In this document: one piece after another, positions 12,471-25,043 of the stretch
Layout: the number at the start of each line of letters is the position of its first letter
Position numbering within the stretch: the stretch's first letter is position 1
Origin: Gigaspora rosea
Lineage: Eukaryota; Glomeromycota; Glomeromycetes; Diversisporales; Gigasporaceae
NCBI GenBank assembly: GCA_003550325.1
Contig: QKWP01000762.1
Span: 79,206 to 143,205 of the forward strand
Direction: 5' to 3'
Length of the DNA stretch: 64,000 bases
Position numbers and translations under genes: made by a program
The notes under the pieces: generated by a model
Database searches by the model: none
Seen by the model: the letters and a program-made list of their open reading frames with translations, nothing else
What the model was told of the DNA's origin: nothing

Positions 12471-12821
12471 CCTGCATGCATTATTAATTTAAACTTCTAA
12501 TATACCTTTAAATACAAATGTAGGGGCAAGTCTTTTTGACAACATGCATTTAGAGAACGAATAAGAAAATCGCATTCATATCTTTGGGCCTAGGGAGGTT
12601 GCACTTAGAGAACTTTTGTAATTTTGACGCTTCGTAACGAAAAGTGAAAACAAAAAATTATTTTTTGTACAAAACTAGACCTCTAAATGCACACCCCTAA
12701 ATGCACGATATAAGAAAAACCTCTTTAAATACATCCTATGCTTGGTCCCAGATCATATAACAATTATAAATTGGTGACCTCTCTAAATACACACCCTCTC
12801 TAAATGCGTTGTTTCTTATTT

Positions 12822-12967
12822 TCCTGAAGGTCACTTCACCGACGGGCCATTTACCTGGCATCACATGAGGTTAGGATTAGTATATTTATTAGATGCAAGT
12901 ATATGTTATTGGTAAATTATCACCTTGTGTAATGTCAGGTAAATGGAAATGACCATCAGGAAATTAG
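12822..12967. mobile_element. Small inverted-repeat element
   Basis: CCATTTACCTGGCATCACA on the left pairs with TGTCAGGTAAATGG on the right, and outer TTTCCTGAAGGTCA pairs with TGACCATCAGGAAA. The unit is about 145 bp and non-coding. Left of it (12549-12821), GCATTTAGAGAACG and CTCTCTAAATGCG copies mark a further decayed inverted-repeat unit related to 18963-19135. Confidence 0.55.
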
Positions 12968-13102
12968 GTTTAACCCCTTAATTCATAATTTAAATTTGTT
13001 TATTATGTAGATTTAGGGAAGCCTGACTGTATGCAATAAGATAATCATAACAATTACGCCAAATGAAAAATTCCGTCATTGATAATTTGTATGTTGTAAC
13101 AC

Positions 13103-13250
13103 ATTAAAAAATTATCCTCAACATTCCTCATAATTATCATGCATTAAACTCAACATTATCATGCATTAAAAAATTATCCTCAACATTATCATGCATTAAA
13201 AAATTGTTCTTTACATTATAATGCATTAAAAAATTATTCTCTACAATGAT
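13103..13250. repeat. ~30-bp minisatellite
   Basis: About four to five tandem units resemble CATTAAAAAATTATCCTCAA followed by CATTATCATG; the first full units are nearly exact and the later ones diverge. It is non-coding. Confidence 0.75.
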
Positions 13251-14305
13251 AATATAGTATGCATTCACGTATTTTGATTTTATATAATTGAATTTAATAC
13301 ATTATTTTTGTGCTGCAAAGGAAAAGATCGTCAAGGAAAATTTGTCATCGGAGTTTAATCATTGTTTCCGGTATGAAACATGAAATACCAATGATAAATT
13401 TTCTTTTTGGTGGTACCTATATTTCTAAGCATATAATAATTTTTCCAAGTTTTCATTCAATCCTTAAAAAAAATTTGAATTGTTGCTATCGCAAAAGGCT
13501 AGTTACAGTATTAAATCATGCTCAATTAGAAAAACAATTCATTTTTTTTCAATGATATAAGGTTGTTTTCAAATTATTATGTAAAAAATAACAATTTTGT
13601 ATAGAAAATAATATTTAACTCTATTTCATATAATGTTTTTTTTTAAAGATTCTGATTGACAAGAATCAATAATGACACATAATATCTATATTTATCACAT
13701 AAACGATCTAAAATTTTTAATTCTTAGAGATCACTAAATTTGTACTCTAATTGTTCGTACAGATATATCACATATCTCATGTAGGCGCGCGCACATAGGA
13801 AATTAAAATAAATCAAATCTGATATATGGTTGGCAGATATCGGTTAAATATCAGGAAAAATTCTTCCGACATGTACCCCTTGGACCGCAATAAAACAGAT
13901 GGATGCATATCATCATTATAAAAGTAGCATATCGGGTATAATAGTAACATAATGGCATTACTGTTTGCATGTGTTTATCATAGTTAAATACTGCTTCATT
14001 ATGAATGCTCATCACAAATATTCAGGCATACACAAAAGTCCTTTTGCAACATTATCTTTCATTCTCTAATATAATTTATTCTTCTACTTATTAAAAAGTT
14101 ACTTAATTTTTCTTGAATTTAAGACTTATTTAATAAATATCTGTTGTTTGTTTTATCCTAATTTCGATAATTTATTGCATTGCTTGTAACAATTCAAATA
14201 AATATTAACCAATTGTGGCAATAATTCCCTGGGTTTAAAACTGCACGTTCCTATATAAATCTATATTATTTTGCTAACTAGTACATGATCATATGGCAAC
14301 TTCGT

Positions 14306-15934
14306 CTATAGTTGTTGGCAGATATATGCCGTAATGTCGTAATGTCGTAATGCCGTAATGTCGTAATGCAGCAATGGCGTAATTCCGTAGTGCCACTTTA
14401 TTATTTGCCATACAAGCATTTCATTCTCATTAATTTAGTCGGTAAACATAAAAGTTATTTACGATTACAAAGGGAATCTAAATACGGAAATGTGCACATT
14501 ATAAGGATACTGATGATTACACGAAAACATTTCAACTTAGAGCCTTCGCATATGATAATAGATTATATGTTAAAAAAAAAATTGGGAAAAACGGAGTTTG
14601 CTCTTTATTTTCTATGACATTGTTTGATGATTACGAAATCTGATGATGATGAATTTAATTATGAAAGTGCATATGAATTGTCTAGTAATTACAACTGTTA
14701 TACCTTAAGTTTCATAAGTCAATAATCATGCTTCTTAAATGTTTGTCTGCCTTTTCTGGTGTCCTTATGTCAAGAAAATGATCTACATCAGATGATGAAA
14801 CTAAATTTTTGATAATAATACCCTTTTTTTCGTTTATTTTAATATAAAAAAGCTCTCTTTATAGGTAAAATTTTTATGATATGCATTTTTACTTAGAAAA
14901 CGGAGCTAATTTCATAGTAAAATTTTGTGGCTTTGTTTGTAGCAGGTTGTTTATGTTATACGAAAATCAGAAGATCCTGCAATTTTTATTGGTTCCGAAT
15001 CTAATTTTGTAGATCCATTTTCTTGACAGAAGGGCACCCCTGCTTTTCACGTTAACAATCATATACATAAGTTAATCTATACATACTGTAGTGATGGTGT
15101 TTTCCAAACATCCCGCACGTAATTCGCAGGATATATTTCGGAATCAATTTGACAAAATTTTACCTTACCCTCGGAATATTTCGGATTCCGGCCTGATTTA
15201 TGACACTGCGCGGGATTACGTGTTGATCATGCGAAGTGCCTATCGTTAAACCACAAGTTAAATTTTCGTTTTGCATTACCCACCGTCCATTTTTTTAATT
15301 TTTCCACTTTTTTTAAGTCCCGATTTCCAATTATTCTATTTTTGCTATTTAATTTGTTTCCATAAATTACTCCGGTATCACCCGATGAGACATTGGTTTT
15401 CCGAAATTGTCCGATAGGACCGATAGAAAAATCTGACTGCCAACCCCAATTTTCGGATTCCGTGTTATGCAAAGCGTAAAATTAACTTCGTGTGGCCTTA
15501 GATGCAGCATAAGACTATTAATTTATAACAGATTAATAAAAAAAAAATAAAAAAATCCGACCGGAATTTTGAAACCTATGTAATGCAAAACGAAATTAAC
15601 TTTGTGTGGCTTAACATATTGCTAAAAAAAATTAATTACGATAATCGTTTAAGTCAAAATAAAACCTAGACCTGACAAAACCTTTGTTCATAGCCGTTAC
15701 AAATACTAAATCAATGAAGCCGGCAGAAACAGATTATTATAATATATTATTTAAAGGAAAGTATGTAATGTAGTGCAGCATTTCAACAAACAATATTATA
15801 GTATTTCTGCATTACGGCATTACGGTTTTACGACATTACGCTATCTGCTATTATGATATTACGGCTCCAGCAAAAAATACAGCATGTGCCGTAACCGTAT
15901 TATTCTGTAAAATTAATTCCACCACCAACTATAG
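14306..15934. mobile_element. hAT-like non-autonomous element with CGTAATG repeats
   Basis: TATAGTTG near the left end and CAACTATA near the right end are inverted. Immediately outside lie ACTTCGTC and ACTTTGTC, a possible 8-bp duplication with one mismatch. Subterminal blocks hold short repeats: GTAATGTC-type units on the left (14328-14390) and the complementary GACATTAC/GGCATTAC type on the right (15808-15870). The interior open frames (14366-14617 plus, 15227-15472 minus) have no recognisable domain. Duplicated interior segments (AAATTAACTTxGTGTGGC near 15480 and 15597) suggest further nested repeats. Confidence 0.5.
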
Positions 15935-16294
15935 ACTTTGTCAACAAATTTTTTGTCTTTTGCTTTTAATAGTCTAGCTATCTAAAATCATCCAAAATTT
16001 CATTATAAGTTTTCTGGTTTATTTAATTAAATAAAAATGGCTAACTAAACAGATTTTATTAAACAAAACAAATCAACTACATTCATTAGCTGCCAATTGG
16101 TAATACGTAAATTGATAATTCTTAATTAATTACAGTACTGTACATGAGGTTTTTAGAGTTCATGCACCGTGTGATGTTTAGTGATCACAGTTTTTTGATG
16201 GTATTTGTAATCACTCTAGTTAAGGTTGAATAAATAAATATCGGGAGCATACCAGGAGACAAGTCTCTTTGTATGTACCCGATGGTCTACTATA

Positions 16295-16555
16295 GATCCG
16301 CCAAATCTTGTAGTATATCAGCAGCATTTTGGTGGCATATTGGTAAGATACTGAGAGGTAGATCGATACTGGCGACATAACAGTATCGTATCGGGATATT
16401 CCAATATCTTACACTTAGGCTAAGAATGCTAAGAGTAAGTTATCAGGATATCCCAATATGTTTCTGTTATGTTGCAAGTATAAATCTACTTCCTGGTACC
16501 TTACCAATATTTTACCAATATCCTGCTAACATGCTATAGGTATTGGCAGATCTAT
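16295..16555. mobile_element. Foldback element with ~120-bp arms
   Basis: Left arm AGATCCGCCAAATCTTGTAG, running through GATATTCCAATATCTTACAC, is a diverged reverse complement of the right arm, which begins at about 16430 and ends ...GGTATTGGCAGATCT. Arm similarity is clear but imperfect, so the element is old. No coding sequence is visible. Confidence 0.65.
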
Positions 16556-16559
16556 GACT

Positions 16560-18962
16560 TGTTTACAGCGTGTACACAATATTCATTGATTCAACCTGTG
16601 AGCGTTACCACTCACAAAAGTTCCTTATCTGGTCAACTAAATGTTAATTAAAAAAGGAAGCTAAAATTATATGATAGTAAATATTTTTGAATTGATGATT
16701 CCAAGAACCTTTGTGAAATTTGTTAGAGTGTAGGGTAAAATTAAAATGTCTGGACAAAGGGTCTGAGTGCTTGCTATAAAGGACAGCAGGAACTTCTTGG
16801 GTAACAGGACCCTGAGGAGATTATAAGAAGATCAATGAGACTTTTAAAATAAAGAGTTTGTCAATAATGATAAAATGTCTTGTTTTTATTTTTAAGAGCT
16901 TTTGTGTTAGGGTTCACAGGCTGAGTGGTTGTCAAGATATTCTGTAAAGGCATAATAGAATGTGAGGTCCATTGTGATAGTAGTAATAATAAAGTTGAAT
17001 AGAATTTAAAATTATTACAAATAGAATAACATATTGTTAGAAAGTAGATGCAATTTAGGATATAAGAAAGGAGGATTAAAGGATCTGAAATTTATATAGA
17101 TAGGTCAGGTATTAATTTGTTTAGTTTTGGTTTTTTTATACAGATTTTTTCTATTTATTTGTTATAGTAATTTTTTGCTTATTTTTGAGATTTTGCAGAT
17201 CTTTCTATTTTTAGTAATTTTATAATAAACCTGATCTATTTAAGCATGGAGGACTTTCAATTCTGATTATTTTTGGGATTGATATTACATGAGTATTTAT
17301 ATAGAATAGTAGCGAAATACCAGAATATTTGGGTTTAAATAAACTTTACAAAAACCAATCCAATTACACAATACTTTACTAATAAAATAGCTTTGTAGAG
17401 AACATCTTTGAAGAAACTAAAGTTGCATCATACTGCATTGTGCTGCATCATGCTAGAAAAGGTCTTTCTTTTAATAGTTGAAGTTCTAACTACTCTATAG
17501 TAAGAAATAATAAAAGTATATTTTACTGCTCAACTTGCAAGGTTCAATATTGTTTTTTTGTTTTTTTTTTATATTTTATTATTTAAATAATTAATTGCCA
17601 ATTCGCCTAAGAAGGATAGAATTCTATATGTGCAAATTACTATTAAATTTATATATATTATAAAATCTTCTTTTTCTCTATAACTAAATATTTTTTTTTA
17701 TTATGCTAATATATTTTGACCTACTAAATAAAAATGTAGAGAAGATGTTTTTATATATAATATAATAAAATTATTAAAATTGATTAAGTAGATTATAAGA
17801 TATTTAAATTTTAAAATTTACAACTATATAAAATTTTTATATGTTTAGAGGAAAAAGATTTCATCACTATATAAAATATATAGTAATTTGCACTATAGTA
17901 ACTATATAATAATACTATAGTTCTTATGCGGATTGCTAATTAAACTTGTTGTTTTTATTATAACATTTATAGACTGTTTTCTAAAGATATATATTCTTCA
18001 AAAGATATTTAATTTAATAAAAGTTGTTTTATTATGTATGATAATAGTTTTGCTAATTATATAAAAGTTTAAGATATTAATAAGGAATATATAACTTCTT
18101 ATTAAAAACTTTTCTAATAAAGGCTCTATGCTTGTAAATTGTTTTATAAGCTGGATGAAGAGTTTTATTCTTCTAAAATGTGACTTATTTTACTTTGAAG
18201 TATACCTATTAATTGTATGCATAGTTTAATAATTATTTATTTATTTATATTATATGCTAAAAATGTGGTTTCTGATTGGCCAATTGCTGTATAAAAGATC
18301 CTATACTTTTTTAAAAAATGTGAAAGTCCTTCATGTTATTTATTTCTGTATTTTTTGGGGTCCCAGAATTTATAATCAAAATTGGAATAGATTAAAAGAA
18401 GGGGCTAATTTAGAAAAACAATTAATATTAGTATATTATTTTCTGGTATAGTATTTTATGTTGAACTTATACTCTTGTAGAGCCAAGATCTAATATGCTA
18501 ATTGTTCCTGTAAGAGTTTACAGCCAAACAAAAACTTAAAGCCAGAATGATTAATGATTAAAATAAATTTGGTTCTGTAGAGATATTGTCAGAAATAAAA
18601 CACAAACTAGATTATAGCTAAACACTTTTATTTAATTACTAAATAATTTCTTTTGTAGTATTATAGTCCTACTAGTATGCAAAAATTATCTCTTCTTTGC
18701 TTTGTTTATCCTTTTGTAAAACAATAGCTCTAATAGAAGTTTTTAAGACATTAGTAAAAAATAGAAAATCTAATTTAAATTAAAGTAAGTAAGAATAGAA
18801 GTGGATACTAGTTAGTATATAAAATCTATATGCATAATGTGCTTATGTGCACATTTTTTTAAAAGTTTTACATATTTTTACCAGCAATATGCATATAATT
18901 TGTACATAATTTATTCAGATTTATTTATATAAATTTAATTATATACTGTAGCAAAGCCTATA
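16560..18962. other. AT-rich stretch, no gene recognised
   Basis: Several short open frames exist on both strands but none shows a motif, conserved composition or splice structure that I can support. The frame at 18254-18451 is the longest and is not recognised. Confidence 0.35.
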
Positions 18963-19135
18963 TAGTAAAACCTTTATAAGTGCACATTCTTGGGACCAAA
19001 CCTTAATAATGTGCACTTAGAAACAATAAGAAAAGTGTATTTATGAAGGTTATTTATATATTTGGACCAAATTTAAATAAGCATTTAGAGAGTGTGTGTA
19101 TTTATAAAGAGTGCACTTATAAAGGCTTCACTGTA
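18963..19135. mobile_element. pogo-like MITE
   Basis: The left end carries ACCTTTATAAGTGCAC and the right end GTGCACTTATAAAGG, followed by CTTCACTGTA. The interior shows inverted GCACTTAGAAACAATAAG-type and GCATTTAGAGAG-type motifs. Termini of the CAGTGAAGCCTTTATAA kind are common in Fot1/pogo MITEs. Confidence 0.55.
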
Positions 19136-20634
19136 GTACATATATTTTTAAATTGTTTATATAAATTATTTGTAGAATATGCACAAAATCATACAAGCTA
19201 CCAAAATTGATTTTTGAAAAAAGCCTATTTTAGGGTTTTAAAAATAAATTGAAATTTTTTATAAGAAAGAGCAAATAAAATTTATATATTTATGTTCTTT
19301 ATAATTTTGACTATTTAAAAAAAGCATCAAAAATTTTGGGTTTTAAGTAAAATAAGTCAAAAACAATTTCAGAAAAAATATTAATTTTGGGTTCCAAAAC
19401 TCAAAATAATTTCATTACTATGTATACACAAGATTTACAAACTTTTAGAATCAGATTTCATCTATAATAAAGTTTTTTTTTTAGTGCCTGGAATATTTTT
19501 TGCTGTTTTTGGGTTCAAGTATAATTTTTATTTGTTTAAAAAATATTAAGGGCCAGCCAATTATAAAATTTCTGAATAAATTATTGATAATAAAAGGCCA
19601 GTTTCAAAAAACTACAAAGCTGCTAAAGAATCATTGGTATTAGAAAGTTTCCAATAGTATTCATTTTTTTTTGAATTTGTTAAACTTTACTAGTATTAAT
19701 AAATATTTAAAGAACTTAATTGCTAATTCACATAAGAAGAATAGTATTTTATAGGCACAAATTACTATTAAATTTATTATAATTATGAAATCTTTTTTCC
19801 TCCATAGCTACTTTTTTTTTATATTTTAATGAACTAAATCTTCTAATTGAAAAATTAGAGAATATTTTTTATATATCTTTTTTAAATTCAGATTTAAAAT
19901 TGTATTGAATGCTTAAAATTATTTTATTCCAAATACAGCCTTTTTCTCTTAGATATTTTGTTTTCTGCAATGCTTGTATTGCTTTTCTATTTCTTCAATT
20001 AATATAGATGTTTCCAATAAGCTATCTTTTTGTTGACTTGTTATTTGGCACTTTAGAAAAATCAGAGTTTTTATCTAAAGTCAAATCATTATCAAAATCT
20101 GACTCTGAGACTTCAAGTGTGTTTTTGATAATAAATTTTCTTTATTAATGCCTAATAGAAATTATTGTTTATATATATATAATAATTGTATTTACAAATA
20201 AATATATATTCAGTATTTTATATCTAGTGGCAGCTTTGTTTAAAGCCAATGGAGTCATGAAAAATGAAGGAGCAGGGTATTGCTGTTGGAATAGCTTATT
20301 ATACTGGTGAAATCAGTAAATGTAGTGCTAGGAACTACTGAAATTGATGCTTCACCGAAAATTCAATAATCAATAGCATCTGTTACTTTTTTTTGAATGA
20401 ATGTTATTGTTTTTTTTTTATTTTTTGTTTTTTTTTTAAATTTTGACGATGGCATTTGACAAATAATATAAATCAATAGAAGATTGCTCAAATATTGACT
20501 TCATTGATTATTTTGATTTATCGAAATAAATGAGCACTAGTCCGAACATTCATTAATCAAATCGAAAACGATGCTTGAGAAGATTTCAATTACGTCATAA
20601 ATTATGTAATCAAATTTTCATTAAAAATTTTATG
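19136..20634. other. AT-rich stretch, no gene recognised
   Basis: I see no convincing exon on either strand. It directly abuts the left terminus of the pogo-type transposon. Confidence 0.35.
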
Positions 20635-20906
20635 TAAGGTGGGTATGGGTATTATGGCGCAGTTAAAAATGCCAATAAAAAACTTGTTTAATTTAGCATA
20701 AACCTTTATCGATTTTATTTTAGATAAGTAGATTTGGACTAAAATATGGTTTTTTTTATTTTTAAAAAGATCTTCTAATAAAAAAAAACTTTTTCTAGAT
20801 ACACAAAATTTCTTCCGGAAATCGAGATCTTCAAGGCAGCAACCAAAAATGGCGCAGATCAGATAATCAGGTAGTACTGCCTTTTTTTACTTTTTTTTTT
20901 CTCAAG

Positions 20907-22726
20907 CTATTTTTCTTCTCTAATACGCTGTTTTTCTAACATCATACGTTCCTTTTCTTCTTTTTTTTGCTTTCGAATTTCTTGCTTCTGCTCCTTTTCC
21001 GTCTCCCGTGCTATTCGTTTTTGGATAGCTGCCTCTTTTTTTTTTTTTATCGTTGGCAACTCTTTCCGCCTCTTCTACCACTTCTCTCAACAAACGCAAT
21101 AACTCTGTGCTCATAAGAAGCTGGGAGAATGGCATGGTCTTACGTTTTTTCTTGGGTGGTTGAGTTTTGGTCTTCTCTTCATCTGCCACCAGATCTTCAC
21201 TCTGCTTCGAATGCTGGCGCAAGGGGTACTTAAGTACCAACCGTAAAGGACTGGTACCTGGGTTTTTATATAGTTCTAACTCTGATTCTAAATGTTCCAC
21301 TCTCGTATTAAGCGATTCTATTTCTGTCCACAAATCTTCATTTGTAGAGGTCGAGTCGAGATGTCTAGGAACTGATCTAGGTAAAGACAATGTGGTTAGT
21401 GTAACAAGCGGGTGAGTAGATTGTTCAGAACTTGGTAGGTCAAAATTATGCGTTGCCATTGAAGGCTCAAGACGACAAGGGTCAATAGCGTCGAGGTTGA
21501 AGGGCCATATTCCCGTTGTCCTGAAAGAATTAAATATAGCAGCAGGGTGTATGCTTTAATATAAGCCTGTTTGAAGAGTTTAGCATATGTATATTTTGTT
21601 ACGTGCTGGCCATTATTAGTAAAAAATTTTTCACATTCACTATCATATGCTTTTTTGAGTTGAGCAAATGGTAGTTCGGCAGGTTGTAGGATATGGGTGG
21701 TATGTGGTAGAAGTGCATAGAGAAGAATATTATTTTGATGGCAAAAGTTGACACAAGAATAATTGACATGGCCCTTGTGTCCGTCAAGAATTAGTAAAAC
21801 GGGGCACAATAGAGGAATAGAATTAATGAAGTGCTCTATGTATTTTTTAAATAGGCTTTCCTGCATATATCCCGTATCGGTAAACCCTATAATGGTACCA
21901 GCCAGAGTGCCATCTAAAAGATTTGGAATCACCCGTTTACCCTTGTATATTATTAATGGGGTATGTATATACCAGCAGCTAAAAGCGTAGGGCATACAGA
22001 AATGTGTTCGTGATTGCTGCTATACGAAACTCGATGAACCTAACGAGCTCCTTTTTTCGCAATAACTTTTTGAAGTCTAGGTTCAATCACGAAGCCTGCT
22101 CCATAGCAATCCCGTTACATGATTTTGAAAAAAAAATACAAAAAAAAAATAAATAAAAAAAAAGAAAAAAAATAAAAAAAGAAAAAGAAGACCTGTCTCA
22201 TCCATATTCCAGATTCGATCAGGGGTAAGCAAATATTTATTAATTATTTTTTCAAGTTTGTTAAAGTGGTCGTTTATTATAATAGGACTTGCTTTTTGGG
22301 CACGTGCCTCATTTAGGGCTTGCAGAACCCGAAATGAAAGTTCAGGGTGATCCCTTAAGAACCGCTGCCACCATGATTGACCTGGTCCATTCTCGCTAAA
22401 AGGATGCGCGCGCCCATCTCTATTAACTATTTCCATCACGCAATAATTTACGCTGACCTTGATAACACGAAACCAAGCCTCTGCATGTTCAGGCAATAAC
22501 CAACCAGTTGCTCTTCTTCGTGGTTGGTTAAAACTTTATTAGGGCCTGGACGTTTGAGAGGACCATCATTTTTAACTACACGTCGCAGGGTTGTTTCCGG
22601 AATATCAAAGTCTCGTGCGATACTCCTTATACTTGGAGGCTTGGGATTATCAGAGGAATCTTTTATAGCCTTAAGGGCTTTCTCAATAGCGTCATTTCGA
22701 ATGGCATTGTCTTTTTCAAATGACAT
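20907..22726 (-). pseudogene. Broken pogo/Tigger DDE transposase
   Basis: Translation starts at ATG 22726. The first ~60 residues form a Psq-type helix-turn-helix (IRSIARDFDIPETTLRR). A CENP-B-like DNA-binding part follows (WWQRFLRDHPELSFR). The DDE_1 nuclease shows the first Asp in NMDETG, the second in LILDGHKGH, and an acidic third position in LQPAELPF (Glu rather than the usual Asp). A T-rich intron of 97 nt (22192-22096) splits the DETG-F codon, and splicing restores a normal DDE_1 sequence. The frame is broken by a shift near 22470, a TAG at 22042-22040 (probably a former CAG), a shift in a four-C run at 21961-21958, one near 21550, and a 13-A run at about 21035-21048. The tail is Lys/Glu/Gln-rich and ends at TAG 20909-20907. 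It cannot be active as read. Confidence 0.88.
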
Positions 22727-23220
22727 AATAAAAGCTTTATTTTTTATTTTTTTTTCTTTATTGTACGATAAAACTAAAATTTAATAAATGGGTACTTTTC
22801 ATCACGTGTAAAAAGTAAACTGTGGTTCAAACGTGAGTTAGCAGTATGAGATTTTGCTTATTTATATAGCGTGATTTATTTGTTACACTGCCCGATCATT
22901 ATAAACAGCACAAATAATTAAACTTTAATTTGAATTACGCGACATATTTATGTCCTGCTTAGCGATTTACGTTGTTAGTTTCAAAAATTCGGATACAAAA
23001 CTTTGAAAAAAGATCTTAAAATAAGATAAAAACCTGGAAATGATATCTTGCAAGAACTTTTTTGTAGGCCGCGGATAAATGATATTAAATAGCAAAATAA
23101 TTATTAAGGTCGTTTGGTCTTTTAAAAAAAATAAATGGACCCCGAAAAAATTTTTAATAAACGAATATATATGGTCTTCGCGAAACTCCATATAAAAAAG
23201 GATACTAATTTTACTTTAGT

Positions 23221-23344
23221 GGCAATATTTTGTAACTCATCGATCGGAATTGCATAATTTTGGTACCAATCGATTCGTCTCGGCGAGACGAATCGATTGG
23301 CACCAAAATCATGCAATTCCGATCGACAGATCACAAGATATTGA
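23221..23344. repeat. ~120-bp palindrome inside the pogo element
   Basis: The centre is G at 23283, with perfect 12-bp arms CGATTCGTCTCG / CGAGACGAATCG. The arms continue outward for about 60 bp with few mismatches (ATCGGAATTGCAT / ATGCAATTCCGAT). It lies 50-170 bp from the right terminus and may be a subterminal transposase-binding or structural region. Confidence 0.8.
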
Positions 23345-23624
23345 AATTGCGCCATAATTGGTAGTGCGCCATAATACCCATATCCACCTTAAATATAATT
23401 ATGCTTGAGTACTATTACGATCACTTGCTAATCGCATTGAGATGGACGTTTGAGAGAGACCATAATTTGGACTGGCTTTAATGTTTTATTTAAATTTGAG
23501 ACCAATTTTTATACAGTATTTTACATGTTTTTTTTTGTACTAATCTATCTTGAACTTAAATTTACTGTAGCAAAAGAAAAAAAATTGTAAAATAATAAAA
23601 CTTAGAACAGATATAATAAATACT

Positions 23625-25043
23625 TTATGATACTTTTTGAAGAATTTGGAATATTTCATATTCGTCCGTCGTAAATTCGGAAAATCCGGTGTCATCATAT
23701 GTAGATGCATCTCTAACTTTTTTATATTTGAGATTTTCTTCCGCATAGATACAACAACCTTCATAACCTCCTATAGCAAATCCATTAATAAATCCGAAAC
23801 CATTACAACTATTACCAATTGCTCCTTTTGGATTTTTAATACGACTCAGGATAGATTTTTTAATCGTTCCATTTTTTAATGAAAAAATAAAGCACTCATT
23901 GCAATTCTTTATCTGTTTAGTATCGCTATATTCCCATCCGATAGGATTATATCCTCCAAGAATTTCATCAGAATCTTTAACTTTTACTACTACAACAATT
24001 TTTGTCTTTTTATTACATAAGTTCCAAAACGATTCAACCGTGAATCCGTCTCTGCTTCCACGGAGAAGTAATTTAAATTCATATGGATTATCTGCTATTG
24101 AATATGTGTCACTTTTATTATCAATCCAAGAAGCAATTTCAGCTGCATGTGCTTCATTTATGACTTTTGAAAAAGGATCTGCGCATCTGGTTGGTAATGT
24201 TTTTGCTGAAATAATACGAGGTGAAAGGATCGTTGATGTCATTGGCTGATTGAGAGCCATTAATCGAATTTTTATGTCATTCCAAAGAGTTTTTTCAAGT
24301 ATTTGTTTAAATGGTTTTACATTATTATAAATATCATCGCCCGAGATTTGAAAGTAACGAATATGGGGCAAGAAATTTTGTAAAGTAATCTTTAAAGTTT
24401 TAAAATTTTCATTAGACCAGTCTTTAGCATCAGATGGTAAGTTAGAATGTTGAGCAATCCCCCACTTGATAACATAATTCCAAATTTTTATTTCTTCCAT
24501 TTGCAAATCATCACGCTTAATCAATGAGATTAATGCATTTTCTTGAAGTGATGTAAAGTCTTCAGAGTCAAAAACCTTAATTGGATATTTTACCAAAATA
24601 TCGTTGCACCAGTTTTGTAATTCTTGAAGCATATTAATTTGAAAACATTTTCGGTAAACGAGAGCGAAATGCAAACAAAGCCAATGAGCTTCTTTAACAA
24701 AATAAGATTCAAGATATTTAACTAATTCTTCAAGAAGAAACTCGCAAGCAACAAGCATAAGCTCAAAAATGAATGATAAATCAAGATTTTCCAATGAAAT
24801 TATGCCTCCGTATATATATCTTTATACAAAATTTATTATCATGTTAATTATTTAAATAAAGCATAATATTGTACTTAACTGTTTGATAACTTTAATAACT
24901 TACTTGATAATAATATCAAATTGTTGAATAGAAACATGTTTCAAACTAATTGTTTTAATGTTATTTTTATCTTTATTAACGTTGGATAGTTCTTTATGAA
25001 AATATGAAGACCGATATTTCAGAACAGCTGCTAGTGAAGCAGC
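23625..25043 (-). CDS. BTB/BACK-TLDc protein, 5'-truncated
   Basis: Exon 2 (24819-23625) reads into a 389-residue stretch from its first Met. It gives the end of the BTB fold (YIYGGIISLENLDL), a BACK region with SLQENALISLIKRDDLQ and a TLDc domain over about the last 200 residues (ending in FGFINGFAIGGYEGCCIY and the YEIFQILQ tail). An 84-nt intron (24903-24820, GTAAGT...AAAG) joins it in phase to an upstream piece (24904 to at most 25043) carrying BTB residues LKYRSSYFHKEL and QQFDIIIK. No Met precedes this piece: a stop lies at 25046-25044, and the first BTB strands (normally about 40 more residues) are absent. The breakpoint meets the 5' end of the opposite patatin gene. BTB/BACK proteins usually serve as Cullin-3 adaptors; TLDc proteins are linked to oxidative stress and V-ATPase control. 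It is a truncated gene or pseudogene. Confidence 0.82.

Larger units (their letters stand above)
20635..23391. mobile_element. pogo/Tigger-type DNA transposon
   Basis: The left terminus TAAGGTGGGTATGGGTATTA (20635 on) matches the right terminus, which on the minus strand reads TAAGGTGGATATGGGTATTA from 23391. The inverted repeat extends 27 bp with one mismatch, including GGCGCA. The outermost TA on each side is the expected target duplication. The element is about 2.75 kb and encodes a decayed Psq/CENP-B/DDE transposase on the minus strand. A 120-bp palindrome lies near its right end. Its right flank (23392-23463) matches the end of the TAA-type MITE family seen at 6437-6719, suggesting it jumped into such a MITE. 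Confidence 0.9.

Noticed and set aside
15227-15472. 81-residue minus-strand frame with fairly normal composition
   Set aside because: No start context, intron, homologous motif or partner exon could be found; it lies inside a transposon-like unit. Kept as unproven.
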